Below, piece by piece: positions 31,555 to 44,504 of a stretch of DNA of 64,000 bases. Origin of the DNA: Lathyrus oleraceus (lineage: Eukaryota > Streptophyta > Magnoliopsida > Fabales > Fabaceae); NCBI RefSeq assembly GCF_024323335.1, contig NC_066579.1:129999354-130063353 (forward strand), read 5' to 3'. The position numbers and the translations under genes are program-made. The notes under the pieces are model-generated. The model ran no database searches, was not told the DNA's origin, and was given only the letters and a program-made list of their open reading frames with translations. How positions within the stretch are numbered: the first letter of the stretch is position 1; every line of letters starts with the position of its first letter.

Positions 31555-34500
31555 ATGGCTGGAAGGAATGACGCTGCAATGGCTGCCGCAATGCAAGCGA
31601 TGGCACAAGCTGTGCAGAACTTGCCAAATGCTGGTGGTGATGCTGGATCACGTAGCTTGGCGACTTTTCAGAGAGAGAATCCGCCGGTGTTTAAAGGGAA
31701 GCATGATCCAGATGCAACCTTGGGATGGTTGAAAGAGATTGAGAGAATCTTCCGTGTTATGGATTGCACTCCAGCTCAGAAGGTTCGGTATGGTACTCAC
31801 ATGCTAGCAGTCGAAGCTGATGACTGGTGGCTAGAGACTCACGAGAGGTTGACCGTGGCAGGTGAAGTCATTACTTGGGATGTATTCCGCAGGGAATTCA
31901 TGAGAAAGTATTATCCGGAAGATGTCCGTGGTAAGAAGGAAATTGAGTTCCTTGAGCTGAAGCAAGGAAACATGTCTGTCACTGATTATGCTGCGAAATT
32001 TGTGGAGCTGTCCAAATTTTATCCTCATTACACTGGTGCTGGTGCTGAATTTTCAAAGTGCATCAAGTTTGAAAATGGACTGCGCTCTGAAATTAAGAAG
32101 GCTGTTGGGTATCAGAAGATACGCATTTTTACTGAATTGGTTGATAGCTGCAGGATATTTGAAGAAGACAATAATGCTCATTACAAGATTGTCAGTGACC
32201 GCAGGGGCAAGCAACATCAAAATCGTGGCAAGCCGTATGATGCCCCAGTGGGAAAAGGGAAACAAGGAGCTGCTCCGGCTCAGAGGACTAGTAGGGGAGG
32301 TGCTCCTGCTGGTATAGTTTGCTTCAAATGTGGTCAGGCTGGTCATAAGAGTAATGTATGCACTGCTGAAGTAAAGAGATGTTTTCGTTGTGGTAAGACT
32401 GGTCATGCAATAGCTGATTGCAAGCACAAGGAAATGATTTGTTTTAATTGTGGCGAAGAAGGGCATATTGGAAGTCAGTGTCAGAAGCCAAAGAAATCTC
32501 AAACTGGGAAGGTGTTCGCATTGACCGGAACTCAAACCTCCAGTGAGGACAGACTTATCCGAGGTACGTGTTATATTAATGGCTTTCCTCTTGTAGCTAT
32601 TATTGACACAGGTGCGACTCATTCCTTTATATCTTTGGATTGTGCTGTGAAACTTAAGTTAGAGATATCTGAGATGTTTGGTAGTATGGTAATTGATACT
32701 CCTGCGAAGGGTTCAGTGACTACTACTTCGGTTTGTTTAAATTGTCCTTTGAGTATTTTTGGTAGAGACTTTGGGATGGACCTAGTGTGTCTTCCACTAG
32801 TGCAGATTGATGTTATTCTGGGTATGAACTGGTTGGTGTTTAACCGAGTTTCTATCAATTGTTTTGATAAGACGGTGGTCTTTCCTGAGATTGAGGAGGG
32901 AAAGAGTTTGTTTCTATCAGCAAGGCAAGTGAATGAGGAAGTAGCTGATGGGGCAGAGTTGTTTATGCTGTTAGCGACTTTGGAGGCTAAAGATAAACTG
33001 GTGATTGGCGATCTAGCCGTGGTGTGTGATTTTCCTGATGTGTTTCCGGAAGAGGTGAATGAATTACCGCCAGAGCGGGAAGTGGAGTTCTCGATTGATT
33101 TGGTACCTGGTACTAGGCCGATATCGATGGCTCCGTACCGTATGTCTGCTGTTGAGTTAACTGAATTGAAGAGTCAGTTGGAAGATCTGTTGGATAAGAA
33201 ATTTATTCGTCCGAGTGTGTCACCGTGGGGTGCACCAGTGCTATTGGTTAAGAAGAAAGAAGGTACTATGAGGTTGTGTGTGGACTACAGGCAACTGAAT
33301 AAAGTGACGATCAAGAATCGGTATCCTTTGCCGAGGATTGATGATTTGATGGATCAGTTGGTTGGTGCAAGTGTGTTCAGCAAAATAGATTTGAGATCTG
33401 GGTATCATCAGATCCGTGTGAAAACCGAGGATATTCAGAAGACTGCTTTCAGAACAAGGTATGGACATTATGAGTATTCTGTAATGCCTTTTGGTGTGAC
33501 TAATGCGCCTGGAGTATTTATGGAGTACATGAATAGGATTTTCCATCCGTACCTAGACAAGTTTGTTGTGGTGTTTATTGATGATATTTTGGTGTATTCG
33601 AAATCTGAAGAAGAGCATGCTGAACATTTGAGAGTGGTTTTGGGAGTTCTACGAGAAAAGAAGTTATTTGCTAAATTGTCCAAGTGTGAATTTTGGTTAG
33701 GAGAGGTGAGTTTTCTTGGTCATGTGATTTCAAGAGGTGGCGTTGCTGTTGATCCTTCTAAGATAGAAGCGGTATCTAAGTGGGAAGCTCCGAAGTCTGT
33801 TGCTGAGATTCGAAGTTTCCTTGGTTTGGCTGGTTATTATAGGAAGTTCATTGAGGGATTTTCTAAGTTGGCGTTACCATTGACGATGTTGACTAGGAAG
33901 GGGCAAGCGTTTGTTTGGGACTCAAAATGTGAAGGAGGTTTCCAAGAGTTAAAGAGAAGGTTAACTACTGCTCCTATTCTGATACTACCGAGTTCGTCGG
34001 AATCATTTGAAGTTTACTGTGATGCTTCATTGTTGGGTTTGGGTGGCGTGTTGATGCAGAATAAGCAGGTTATAGCTTATGCTTCAAGACAGCTGAGAGT
34101 TCATGAGAGGAACTATCCGACGCACGATTTAGAGTTGGCGGCTGTGGTGTTTGTTCTGAAGTTATGGAGGCATTACTTGTACGGGTCAAGATTTGAGGTT
34201 TTCAGTGACCATAAAAGTTTAAAGTATTTGTTTGATCAGAAAGAGCTGAATATGAGACAGAGAAGATGGTTAGAGTTTCTGAAGGATTATGACTTTGGTT
34301 TGAATTACCATCCGGGTAAAGCAAACGTAGTGGCTGATGCATTGAGTCGGAAATCATTACATATGTCTATGCTAATGGTTAAGGAATTGGATTTAATTGA
34401 GCAGTTTAGAGACTTGAGTTTGGTGTGTGAGAGTACTCACAATAGTGTTAAATTGGGAATGTTGAAGTTAACAAGTGGTATTCTGGATGAGATCAGAGAG

Positions 34501-35907
34501 GGTCAGAAATCCGATGTGCTTTTGGTTGATAAGTTGACTCTAGTGAATCAAGGTCAAGGTGGCGAATTCAGAGTTGATGAGAATGATGTTTTGAAATTTG
34601 GTAATCGGGTGTGTATTCCGGATGTTATCGAACTTAAGAAGAGTATTCTTGAAGAAGGACATCGTAGTGGCCTGAGTATTCATCCTGGAGCTACGAAGAT
34701 GTATCATGATTTGAAAAAGTTATTTTGGTGGCCGGGAATGAAAACAGAAATTGCGAGTTTTGTTTATTCCTGTTTGACTTGTCAGAAGTCAAAGATTGAG
34801 CATCAGAAGCCGTCTGGGCTAATGCAACCGTTGGCTATTCCAGAGTGGAAATGGGATAGTATCAGTATGGATTTTGTTTCTGGTTTACCGAGGACAAGTA
34901 AGAATTTTGAAGCTATTTGGGTGATTGTTGACAGATTGACAAAATCGGCTCATTTCATTCCGATCAGAATGGATTATCCGTTAGAGAGATTAGCCGAGTT
35001 GTATATTGAGAAGATTGTAAGTTTGCATGGTATTCCGTCGAGTATTGTTTCGGACAGAGATCCTAGATTTACATCGAAATTCTGGGAAGGTTTGCAGAAG
35101 GCTTTGGGAACTAAACTGAGATTGAGCTCTGCATATCACCCGCAGACTGATGGTCAGACTGAGAGGACGATTCAGTCATTAGAGGATCTTTTGAGAGCTT
35201 GCGTTTTGGAAAAGGGAGGTGCTTGGGATTGTTATTTACCTTTGATTGAGTTTACCTACAACAATAGTTTTCATTCGAGCATTGGTATGGCGCCGTTTGA
35301 AGCTTTGTATGGTAGGAGATGTCGGACACCGTTATGTTGGTATGAGTCCGGTGAGAGTGTTGTGGTTGGACCGGAGATTGTTCAACAGACTACAAAAAAG
35401 ATTAAGATGATTCAGGAGAAGATGAGAATTGCTCAGAGTCGTCAGAAGAGTTATCATGATAAGAGGAGGAAGTCACTTGAGTTCCGAGAGGGAGATCACG
35501 TGTTTCTTCGTGTTACTCCGATAACTGGGGTTAGTCGAGCTTTGAAGTCAAAGAAGTTGACACCTCGATTTATTGGTCCTTATCAGATTTTGGAGAGGAT
35601 AGGAGAGGTAGCCTATCGTATCGCTTTACCGCCGTCACTTGCGAATTTGCATGAGGTTTTTCATGTGTCTCAGTTGAGGAGGTACATTCATGATCCGTCG
35701 CATGTGATCCAAGTAGATGATGTACAGGTAAGAGATAACCTGACTGTTGAAATATCGCCTATGAGGATTGAGGATCGAGAGTTGAAGCAGTTGCGGGGTA
35801 AAGAGATTGCCTTAGTGAAAGTAGCTTGGGGAGGACCAGCAGGTGGCAATGTGACTTGGGAACTGGAGAGTCAGATGAAAGAGTCTTATCCAGAGTTATT
35901 TGCTTGA
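31555..35907 (+). CDS. R8 gag-pol polyprotein with C-terminal chromodomain-like region, intact
   Basis: An uninterrupted 1450-codon frame encoding all proteins of a Tekay-type chromovirus. Gag domain about residues 60-230 ([15 protein letters not shown]); three CCHC knuckles from Cys256 to about 309 ([42 protein letters not shown]); aspartic protease [10 protein letters not shown] with Asp351; RT about 540-760 with FIDDILVYS, Asp676-Asp677; RNase H from Asp823 ([12 protein letters not shown]); integrase zinc domain from His1036 (HxxxxxxxHPG...CLTCQKSK); integrase core Asp1106, Asp1167, Glu1203, a D,D-35-E triad; GPY-type module ([11 protein letters not shown]); and a C-terminal chromodomain-like part (about 1400-1450, VKVAWGG...VTWELESQM), thought to steer integration to certain chromatin. 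The length is typical and no catalytic residue is missing. Confidence 0.97.
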   Translation: MAGRNDAAMAAAMQAMAQAVQNLPNAGGDAGSRSLATFQRENPPVFKGKHDPDATLGWLKEIERIFRVMDCTPAQKVRYGTHMLAVEADDWWLETHERLTVAGEVITWDVFRREFMRKYYPEDVRGKKEIEFLELKQGNMSVTDYAAKFVELSKFYPHYTGAGAEFSKCIKFENGLRSEIKKAVGYQKIRIFTELVDSCRIFEEDNNAHYKIVSDRRGKQHQNRGKPYDAPVGKGKQGAAPAQRTSRGGAPAGIVCFKCGQAGHKSNVCTAEVKRCFRCGKTGHAIADCKHKEMICFNCGEEGHIGSQCQKPKKSQTGKVFALTGTQTSSEDRLIRGTCYINGFPLVAIIDTGATHSFISLDCAVKLKLEISEMFGSMVIDTPAKGSVTTTSVCLNCPLSIFGRDFGMDLVCLPLVQIDVILGMNWLVFNRVSINCFDKTVVFPEIEEGKSLFLSARQVNEEVADGAELFMLLATLEAKDKLVIGDLAVVCDFPDVFPEEVNELPPEREVEFSIDLVPGTRPISMAPYRMSAVELTELKSQLEDLLDKKFIRPSVSPWGAPVLLVKKKEGTMRLCVDYRQLNKVTIKNRYPLPRIDDLMDQLVGASVFSKIDLRSGYHQIRVKTEDIQKTAFRTRYGHYEYSVMPFGVTNAPGVFMEYMNRIFHPYLDKFVVVFIDDILVYSKSEEEHAEHLRVVLGVLREKKLFAKLSKCEFWLGEVSFLGHVISRGGVAVDPSKIEAVSKWEAPKSVAEIRSFLGLAGYYRKFIEGFSKLALPLTMLTRKGQAFVWDSKCEGGFQELKRRLTTAPILILPSSSESFEVYCDASLLGLGGVLMQNKQVIAYASRQLRVHERNYPTHDLELAAVVFVLKLWRHYLYGSRFEVFSDHKSLKYLFDQKELNMRQRRWLEFLKDYDFGLNYHPGKANVVADALSRKSLHMSMLMVKELDLIEQFRDLSLVCESTHNSVKLGMLKLTSGILDEIREGQKSDVLLVDKLTLVNQGQGGEFRVDENDVLKFGNRVCIPDVIELKKSILEEGHRSGLSIHPGATKMYHDLKKLFWWPGMKTEIASFVYSCLTCQKSKIEHQKPSGLMQPLAIPEWKWDSISMDFVSGLPRTSKNFEAIWVIVDRLTKSAHFIPIRMDYPLERLAELYIEKIVSLHGIPSSIVSDRDPRFTSKFWEGLQKALGTKLRLSSAYHPQTDGQTERTIQSLEDLLRACVLEKGGAWDCYLPLIEFTYNNSFHSSIGMAPFEALYGRRCRTPLCWYESGESVVVGPEIVQQTTKKIKMIQEKMRIAQSRQKSYHDKRRKSLEFREGDHVFLRVTPITGVSRALKSKKLTPRFIGPYQILERIGEVAYRIALPPSLANLHEVFHVSQLRRYIHDPSHVIQVDDVQVRDNLTVEISPMRIEDRELKQLRGKEIALVKVAWGGPAGGNVTWELESQMKESYPELFA

Positions 35908-35936
35908 GGTATGTTTTCGAGGACGAAAACTCTTTT

Positions 35937-35949
35937 AGTGGGGGAGAGT
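35937..35949 (+). promoter_or_regulatory. R8 polypurine tract
   Basis: AGTGGGGGAGAGT immediately before the 3' LTR would prime plus-strand DNA synthesis. Confidence 0.88.
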
Positions 35950-37718
35950 TGTAACACCCCGAATAAAATAAGAGAATTATTTAAATTAAGTTAATAATAT
36001 ATTTATTAATTTAATTAAATAAATTGAATTATTGGATTATTATTATTATTATTATTATTTGGAATAATAATTAGTGGAAAATATATAAGTTGGAATAAGA
36101 GAAAAGGGTTTTCATTTTTGGTAAAGAGTTTTCACGTAAAACAGAGAAGCGGCTGAAAAGTGGAAAGTGGAGAAAGGGCAAAGAGGAAGAGCTAGAGAGC
36201 AAAGGTTGAAGAACGGAAAAGCTTGAAGCTTAGAGATTGCCGGATTATCTCAGGTAAGGGGGGTTTATCGTCGTTTAATGGGTATTATAGATTAACATGT
36301 CATGGGTAGTGATAAACCGTTGAAGTGACCCTAATTGGGATGTTGAATGCTGAAATATTGTGATGAATAAGTTGTATTAAAGCTGTAATTGAGTCCGTAA
36401 TTGTGTGAGTCGTGTTCCCCCGAACGTATAGCTTTTTACGGAAATTGAATCGGAGGTCCGGAAGTCCTCCAACGGCGGAAAATGCGGAGAACTCTGCATT
36501 CTGCCTTGTGTTAGCGCAGGAACTGCTGTTTTGTCTGCGTTAACCGGTTAACCCAGGGCGTTAACCGGTTAACACTGTTATATTTTGTGGAAATGTGCTG
36601 TTTTACCTGCGTTAACCGGTTAACCCAGGGCGTTAACCGGTTAACACTGTTGCGTTCTGCCAGAAAGTGTGTTTTGTCCTGCGTTAACCGGTTAACCCAG
36701 GGCGTTAACCGGTTAACACTGTTGGAAATTAGAAAAAATTGATATTTTAATGTTGTGAACCTAATTGGTGATTGGCCTATTATAGTTAATTGTGATGAGT
36801 AATTTTGTTGGATTTATGTTATGAAGTGTTGATACAAGTATGTTGCTGAGTTGTTCCGTGTACGGAAAGTTGTTGAAAATACTGAGTTGTAGGCTTGGTG
36901 AGCCAAAGTTGATTATAAGTTGATGTTGTTGAAAACATTGTCGTATTGCTATTATTATTATGTTGTCGACAGTTTAAAGTCGTGTATGCCATGTACATTC
37001 ATATGCATTAAGTCGGAGCTTTGCTCACACCACGTTGGCCTGGATTGGCAAATTTTAAGTTGAAAGTTGAAGGCTTATGCCTTGATGCCCAATAAACTGG
37101 CAATGATTTTAAGTTGGGAGTTTTACTCCGAATGGTACCACATGCATGACGAGTCGAGTCTCATTAGAGTTGCATTGTGTTGGCTTGTTGTATGGATATT
37201 TAATTTAATTGAGGAGTGGAATTGTGTTGATATTAAGTATGATGTTTGAGTTGATGTGTCGTTACTGGATGTATGTTACGATTAGGGTGATGAAATGTGT
37301 GAATTTACTTAGCATTACATGATGATTTATAATGCTTATTATATCGATTGAGGAACTCACCCTTACAACTATTTTTCAGGTAACGAGCGGTGATTGAGTA
37401 GAAGCTAGTGCTTGGAGTCTAGTGTAGTCTACTTAGAGGGTCGTGCTCTGATAGATGTAACATCGGGACGGGATGTTTTAATTGTTTTATTGTTGGTTGT
37501 TGAACCTGTTTACCTGTAATATGTTATATGTTTTGAATGGTTAGTTGATTTCTATCCGCTGCGAATTATGCAAGAAAATGTTATTTTGATTAAATAGAGA
37601 GCATGACAGTTATTATGGTGTGAAGTAGTTGTGTGACACCCTTGGTGCATAATTACTCTGATATATATATATTTGTTGTTTTTATTTAATAATTGGGGTA
37701 TTTTAGAAGGGTGTTACA
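35950..37718 (+). repeat. R8 3' LTR (1769 bp)
   Basis: Near-identical copy of the 5' LTR. Differences seen: one T/A in the ATT run, C/T in CATGGG(C/T)AGTG, A/G in CACT(A/G)TTGG, C/T in GATGTG(C/T)CG, one T less in a T run and one extra AT dinucleotide near the end. Confidence 0.95.
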
Positions 37719-38560
37719 TTAACTAATTATTATTAATTTAATTAATTATGGTAGAATTATCGTTGTTGAATGATAATTGACTTACTTACATGTTGATTTT
37801 ATATGAGGTGAATATGACTAGTATTGTTATTGAAATGCATGATTATATCATGATTAATTATGTATTATTGGTGTACATTGTTGTTATTATTGGTGGATAG
37901 TAATTCAGAAGGGGAAATTACTATTGTATGTCAATGCATATTGTTTATAGTCAGAAGGGGGGATGTAAGCATTGTTATTGTTGTTGCATCGATTTGTATG
38001 GCCTACATCATTGTGTCGTGTCATTGAAAGAGGCATGTTCGTTAGTCCAGAAGATGAGGACTAGTGGCTTGTCCCAAGCTCAGAAGGGGGTTTTGAGCTC
38101 AAAAGTGGGCTCATGCGTTCAGAAGGAGGGACCCGGTTCCCGAGAGAACAAAATCTTGAGTTTGTACCATATGCATAGTGTCATGTTGTGTCGTCAGTTG
38201 CATTACATATAATTTCATATTGATATGAATGGGCGTGAGAGTAGGGCGATGTTGGTTGTGCATTGAATGTATGACATGTTGTGTATTCTCTACCTTTGCA
38301 TTCTTTACACCGTTTATGTAAAAGTTTATTTCTCACTCCTTTGTTTAATATTTTTCACCATGGACATCTTGCAGATACTCAAAAAAAAAGTTATTGATGT
38401 GTGCGGAAGGTGACTCGTTGGAGCTATTCTTCGTTTCATTTACTTTTTATCGCAATTTAGTGGATTTAATGCTCTGGTATTGAAATGTCTATCACCAACT
38501 TATATTTTCTAAAAATACGATGATCTCGGTAAAATGTCAACTCCACCTCTAGTCTTCCTA
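37719..38560 (+). repeat. R7: chromovirus-like LTR, right part
   Basis: Continues the LTR interrupted at 29672. The segment with TCTTGCAGATACTC and GGTGACTCGTTGGAGC (about 38368-38425) resembles the end regions of chromovirus LTRs, where R8 has CAGGTAACGAGCGG. No TG...CA end, PBS or TSD was recognised, so the right border is approximate. The small ORF at 37928-38212 is not supported. Confidence 0.5.
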
Positions 38561-38690
38561 GTGCATAGTCTTACAAATTAGAAAATAAATACATTGGTCA
38601 GAAACCAAAAACAAATTAAGAATGTGTTGGAACAAGAGAAAATTCTCTAATCTAGATTTTGATACACTATTTAGAAAGTGTATTAAATTT
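38561..38690. other. Short AT-rich spacer
   Basis: No feature seen between the presumed R7 end and the first MITE. Confidence 0.4.
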
Positions 38691-38970
38691 CTACCTCCGT
38701 CTCAAATTATAAAATATTTTAATTAATATTTTGTATACAAATTAAAAAATATAATAATTGTTGTATAGAAAATATAAATTATATATAATTTTATAATATT
38801 ATTATTCATTTATTATAGAAAAAAGAAAAAAAGAAAAAATTGTAAAAAAAATTACAATAAAAAATAATATATTAAAAAAATCATTAATATTACATTAAAA
38901 TTGAAAAATGACTTATATTTAAGATAAATATTTTTGACGAAGTGATTTATAATTTAGGAAAGAGAGAATA
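38691..38970. mobile_element. Stowaway-like MITE, degenerate (~280 bp)
   Basis: The left end CTACCTCCGTCTCAAATTAT and the right end (reverse complement CTATTCTCTCTTTCCTAAAT) are mutated versions of the CTCCCTCCGTCCCAAATTAT tips of plant Stowaway/Tc1-mariner MITEs. The inside is AT-rich, with ATGACTTATA near the right end as expected. It is non-coding. Confidence 0.55.
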
Positions 38971-39788
38971 GCAAATAATATCAAAGTTCATATTTACCGG
39001 GATTGTGATTAATTAAATGATGCAACAATCATAATTAAACTTAGAACAGAAATGAGTTTTCATTGGAAATTGTTTTTGATAAAAATAAATAGGATAAAAT
39101 AAAAATAATAAAAGTTTAATATCCATTTTTGGTACCAAAAATAGTATTAATCCAAAAATAAATAAATGAGATCAGAAATGAAGGTAATTATGATTCTTAA
39201 AATCCATTATTGTATCATAACTTGATAATTCTAGTATAATTCCTATAATTACTTATATAGAATTAAAAAAAAAAATTAGAAAAATAGGTTAAAACCAATG
39301 TCTTGGTTGAAAGACCTTTTTCTCTAACATAATTTTCTATTTTTTTAGACCAATTAATGTTATCAATTTTTTTTGACGCATGCATATTTATTAAATCATA
39401 ATAGATAAATTAATATAAATTAATATGTCTAAATTTATTATTTATTGAATGGTTATCTTAGTTCCAGTTCCAACAATCATTGTTAATGGTAAGTTTTTTT
39501 AAATCACTTTATATATTCGTCATTATGTTAAAGCAACACACACAAGAATAACAAAATAATTCTAGATATAAAATTATATAAAAGAGTATTATTACGATTA
39601 CATAGATCAATCATTTCTACGAAAAGTTTATCTCAAAATCCTAATCCTAAAGAAATTACCTACTCACGATAAATAAAGACATTGCAATGAAGTTAAAAAT
39701 AGTGATAATAATCATTGATTCTATGCTAGTGCCTTCATCGTTTTTCTTTTCAAGAATAACTAAATAGTTCTAAATTTTTAATTATATA
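38971..39788. other. AT-rich non-coding interval
   Basis: About 0.8 kb without gene or clear repeat; only A/T runs and scattered short words. Confidence 0.5.
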
Positions 39789-40054
39789 CTCCCTCCTCTT
39801 TTTTAAGTGTTATTTTTTACTTGTTACACATAAAAAAAAGTTTATTATTATTGTTACTTTTCACACAATAATTTTTCTTTTATCTATAATACCTATAATT
39901 ATTTATTACATTCATTTTACTTTTTTTTTTCTTTATAATAATTACTTAAAAGTAATATTGATAAAAGAACAATTAATACTACCTTGAACTTTGCAAGTGA
40001 CAATTAAAAAGAAACAATTTTTTTTCAAAGAAAATGATACTTATACGGAGGGAG
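39789..40054. mobile_element. Stowaway-like MITE (266 bp) with TA duplication
   Basis: It starts CTCCCTCCTCTTTTTTAAGT and ends ACTTATACGGAGGGAG, imperfect terminal inverted repeats, with TA on both sides (39787-39788 and 40055-40056). Size, tips and TA target are those of Stowaway MITEs mobilised in trans by Tc1/mariner transposases. It is non-coding. Confidence 0.82.
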
Positions 40055-40559
40055 TAAAGGAGTAACATTACGATTACATAAATCAAATTAAATTATTTTA
40101 AAGGAGTTTCCGTCACCTTTATAAGTCCGATATTTTCTAAGATGCATCTCTAAAAGAAGTTGATAAAACACTCACTTGCATGACCACACAACGATCCTCG
40201 TTTTCTACTCCAAACCCTTACCAAAGAACCCTTCCATTCTCAATCCACATTTTCACTCCAAATCTTAAATCTTGTGTATCATCACATCAAATGGAGTAAA
40301 AGAAGTTGAAATTTCAGGTAAATATCATTTATTTCAAGTCTAATTGCTTTCATTAATCTTGTTTTTAGTCTGAAAAACGTGTGTTTAATCCGGTGATACA
40401 TTTCCGAAGTCTGTATGAACTCATCCGAAAAAGCATCTTCGGTGTCCGTTTATTCTCATTGATCTACTACAATATTAACACTTATTGAGTGTTTTATTGT
40501 AACTGTTTTCATTATATATGGTGCACCCCTATGTTTTCCCCAAGCATGTTATGTCTTCG
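40055..40559. other. Non-coding left flank of the MULE R9
   Basis: No gene. ATACATTTCCGAAGTCTG and TCCGAAAAAGCATCTTCGG (about 40399-40440) recall the terminal region words of MULE elements of this type, and similar words appear after the gene at 45320-45390. A terminal inverted repeat could not be delimited. Confidence 0.4.
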
Positions 40560-42116
40560 GATGCCAAAGATATTGTTGGCTTTGTGGTAGATATTTAAAA
40601 CCAATTTAACAATTAGCAAAGGCATGTGGTTTACATAACCATACCTTGTGTAAAAGTTAGTTGATCATCCAAATGTGTGTCGCCTCATGCCAGAAGAGAA
40701 GGAATGCGTTTCAGACATGACATTGAATTTGGTTCAACCTAAAAACATACTTGCAACTTTGAAATATAAAAGATAAATTTTTTTCTCAAATATCAAGCAA
40801 GTATACAATATTTGGTACCAAAATAACAAGACGCTGATGGGAGATAGAACTGAAAGGCAATAACTCTTGAAACTGTTGGATGATAACAATTATGTGTCTA
40901 GTTACCGTACGTGCGAGATTGGAGTAACCATTAGAGATATATTTTGCACTCATCCTAATTCCATCAAGTTGTTCAACACGTTTTCTACTATGCTCATCAT
41001 TGATTCAACATACAAGACTAACGAGTACAAACTTCCATTATTGGAGATGGTTGGTGTTACCTCTACTGAGAAGACATATTATGTCGGGTTTGCATTTCTA
41101 GTGAGCGAAAATAGGAGAATGTTACTTGGGGCTTAGAGGTGTGACAGACAATATTGAAGGACCAAGAAGAGATGCCTAAAGTAATTGTTACCGACCGTGA
41201 TACCGTTTTGATGAATTTGGTTGAAAAGGTATTTCCTACTTCTTATGCATTATTTTGTAGGTATCACATAACAAATAATGTGATATGTCGGGTTAAACCT
41301 ACGGTAGGGATGAAACTGATAAAGGTTGAAGATGGAAAAATGGTGAAGACGGATGTGATAGTGGAAAAATAATCGATGCATGGAATCTTATAGTAAATTC
41401 TTCTACTAAAGAGTTATATGTCGATTCCTTTATACATTTCAAGAAAGTGTGTGAGAAATATCCAGATTTGTTAAAATATGTTGAAAGCACAATTCTGGAC
41501 CAGGTGAAGGAGAAAATTATTTGTGCATGGGTCGATCAGGTTAGACACCTTAGGAATATAACAACAAACTGAATTGAGTCTGTCCATGCTACATTGAATA
41601 ATTGGTTGGGAAATAGTAAGGGCAATTTGTGTAGAGATTGAGACTATGTGAGCCAAATGATCCAGAACCAGCATAATGAGATATATACATCATTTGGTTG
41701 AAGCATCACAATTTTGGAACACAGATTTAAAGACAACAATATTTATTCTTAGTTGGTCGGTAACATATTTCGAGCAGGTTTGAATTATATTTTTCACGAA
41801 GCTAAACAAGTTGATAATGTAGGCTCCAATAGCTCAAAGTGTGGTTATGTGAAAATCTATGGTCTCCCATGTGTTTGTCTTATAGAAAAGAAGGTGAATC
41901 TTTGTAACTCTTTAAGAATGGATGAAGTTTGCAGTCACTAGAAAAGGCTTAGGTTTGATGATGATGGTGTCATGAAAGACGGTAAATCGAATATCGATAT
42001 CTTGACCGAATGAGAAGTGATACAATAGATATTTTTAAAAGCCGGTGACAATATGAAACTCTACATAAAAGAACAATTGAGGAAGATTTCTTATCCGGAA
42101 ACCACTAACTTAAAAC
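40560..42116 (+). pseudogene. R9: Mutator-like (MULE) transposase, decayed, first part
   Basis: A MULE transposase remnant of the group related to FAR1 proteins. Recognisable blocks: HNHTLCVKLVDHP-like sequence near 40650; MLNLVQPKNILATLK near 40725 (MTLNLVQPKN); the open 40867-41136 piece with IRDIFCTHPNSIKLFNTF and IIDSTYKTNEYKLPLLEMVG, containing the first catalytic Asp; 41154-41372 with EEMPKVIVTDRDTVLMNLVE (second Asp) and FCRYHITNNV; decayed middle; and the SWIM-like CGYVKIYGLPCVC (about 41840-41880) with its Cys residues. The frame ends at YPETTNLK, where solo LTR R10 is inserted. Several stops and frameshifts, for example after 41136 and 41372, make it dead. Confidence 0.88.
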
Positions 42117-43147
42117 TGTAACACACCAAATTTTTATCCAAGACACGACTTAGAACTTATTATTAATACTTGTATAAACAAGAATAAATATTTTGAACAT
42201 TAATCAACTTGACGATAATTCAAAATCATACGCAGAAAATCATTGCATTTCCAATTCATTAGAAGGAAAATAAATAAATAACTTAAAACATAATGTTATC
42301 AACTTATAAATTACTGAAATCTTTTTATTTTGAAAACTCATTCTTCCCCACGATCACGCATCACGCAGACATCAATCACTTTGAAGCTCCACATTTGTAC
42401 CTAAAATATTGTTGTAAGGGGTCAGTTTCCATTAACCACAGTCCATGTCAAACTAAATTAAACGAGAGTTAAAAATCAGACAAATATAAATAGAGATTAA
42501 TTGTTATACACTGTCAGTGTAAATTTTTTTACACCGTCAATACATTACAATCATCTCTCTGTGTTATTTTATATATGATTATAATAAAAGTCAAACTTCT
42601 CTAACACATCAATGATTGTAATTAACTGACAATGTAAAATATCTTTACACTGTCGGTGCATTTCAATTAAATCCATATAAATATACATATCATGTCTAAG
42701 AGAATTAATTAAAAGAAAATTCACAAAAGTTATTAATATCAGACTGTAACCATAACAACACACATAAAGTAATCAATTCACGATTAACAACAACATCACT
42801 CATAAATCATTATATACAAAAATATGCATGTTCTTAAATTACATGATGTGAATATAAACCCTCACACAACTAATCCGCCACAAAGGCAATCCGTCACAAA
42901 GACAACCACTCAGGGATCTTTATACGACACAAAGGTATACATAGATCTTTACTCGTCATTAAGACACTCTCACATAATACATATGACATGTCATTAAGAT
43001 AAAATATAAAATCATAACTCCCACTACTTAGGCATCACCCGTTATAATAATTATTTACTTCAAGAATATAAAAATATATGTGTATATTATATTGACTACA
43101 AGTTTTATTTTTCTGTATGATCCAAACTTTAGTAAATAAGCCACTGT

Positions 43148-43239
<92 letters not shown>

Positions 43240-44504
43240 TTTCAACTACGAGACAGACTTCTATTACAAACCGCATACAAACAAACACAACCTTATTAAA
43301 TTTAAAGCAACAGTATAATATATTGCATCCAAACACAGCCATATGAATTTTGAACAAACCCACTCTGTAAATTAAATTCTTCAACAACCTTAGTTTTTTA
43401 TAGTAGTGCTAATTCAATTAGAAGGGAAAACTTACACGTTTCTCATATTCCTCTAATGCACTGTGTATGTTTTTTATTTTTATTTGAGACTAAATTTTCC
43501 TTTAAATTTTGATGAAGGTCAATTCACATATTTCACTATGGTTAGTTTAAGAAAACTCTTTAGCTTGGTTAATTATTTTCCAATATCTCCACTGATGTAC
43601 CAAAATAATTGTAAATAATAGAGCAATGTATGTGTTCATTTACTAATTAGTTTTCTTCTTCTTAAAAATCACATCCTAATATATGACATATGAATTTTGA
43701 CTCTACAAGTTAGATACATATACCTATCACGTAATTAATAAATTAGTATAAAGGTTTTTCAATACTCAATTATATTTTCAATTATTCTCATCTCTCACAC
43801 ATTGAAATATATATGAATATTTAACCAAATTATAACTTATATCAAGTTTAAAAATAACATGGAGAAAAATCCTTACTTTAAAAGTGTTTTTCTCTAAATC
43901 GACAAAAGTTGTACGATCTGATTACACTAACGACGAAGGAACGCTCTCAAGATTAATACTGGAACGAAATATGAGAATTTATCGATATTGCAACCGATGT
44001 TTAGAAAATATTTTTCTGTGAAGTGCTTGGTTATGGTGAAGAGTTTTTGAGACAGAAGTTGAGAGGAAGTGGGAATGATGGGAGAGTAATATGGAATCAA
44101 TTGGGACTTAATTGACTTAGTTTTATTTTATCAATATTATTATTCCTTATAACTTACTCACATGACTAATTCCACCATTCCAATCTACGGTACACACGTG
44201 ACATTTTTACTTCATATTACTATTTATGTCGGTTCTAAATTACCTATTTAAATAATTTTCTTTAATTGTCATAAACCTTACTTTAATTATCACACATTTT
44301 ATATTACTTCACATGGAATAAATAAATTGACAAATCAATAATTAATAATTCACTCATCTCATAAATTTAAAATTAAGCATAAATAATTAGAAATTCAGCA
44401 TATTATAGTCACAAAATAAATCAATGAGAATAGATTGTTCGATGATTAACTAACGGATGAAGACTAAAGGTTCCTGACTAATAATTAAGAATAAGGGTTT
44501 TACA
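42117..44504 (-). mobile_element. R10: 2388-bp solo LTR, chromovirus-like, inserted in R9
   Basis: In minus orientation it begins TGTAAAACCCTTATTC (44504) and ends GGTGTGTTACA (42117). The segment AACTGACCCCTTACAACAAT...TTTTAGGTAC near its end parallels R8's CTCACCCTTACAACTATTTTTCAGGTAAC, hence a Tekay-like chromovirus LTR. Flanking bases AAAAC (42112-42116) and TAAAC (44505-44509) are a one-mismatch target duplication. The MULE frame reads on in phase across the insertion. No internal genes are present. It carries a long AT microsatellite. Confidence 0.8.
43152..43234. repeat. (AT)n microsatellite, about 80 bp
   Basis: Uninterrupted AT dinucleotides within R10. The tyrosine/isoleucine-rich minus ORF at 43055-43387 is produced by this tract and is not a gene. 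Confidence 0.97.

Larger units (their letters stand above)
29673..37718 (+). mobile_element. R8: complete Tekay-type Ty3/gypsy chromovirus (8046 bp)
   Basis: A full-length LTR retrotransposon: 5' LTR 29673-31440, PBS 31445-31457, one gag-pol ORF 31555-35907, polypurine tract 35937-35949, 3' LTR 35950-37718. Perfect 5-bp target duplications TTAAC flank it (29668-29672 and 37719-37723). By eye the two LTRs differ by about four substitutions and two small indels. At commonly used plant rates (about 1.3e-8 per site per year) this means roughly 0.1 million years. All required parts are present and open, so it may be autonomous. It sits inside R7, which cuts R6, making it the youngest layer here. 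Confidence 0.95.

Noticed and set aside
43055..43387. Tyr/Ile repeat protein
   Set aside because: Translation of an AT microsatellite.
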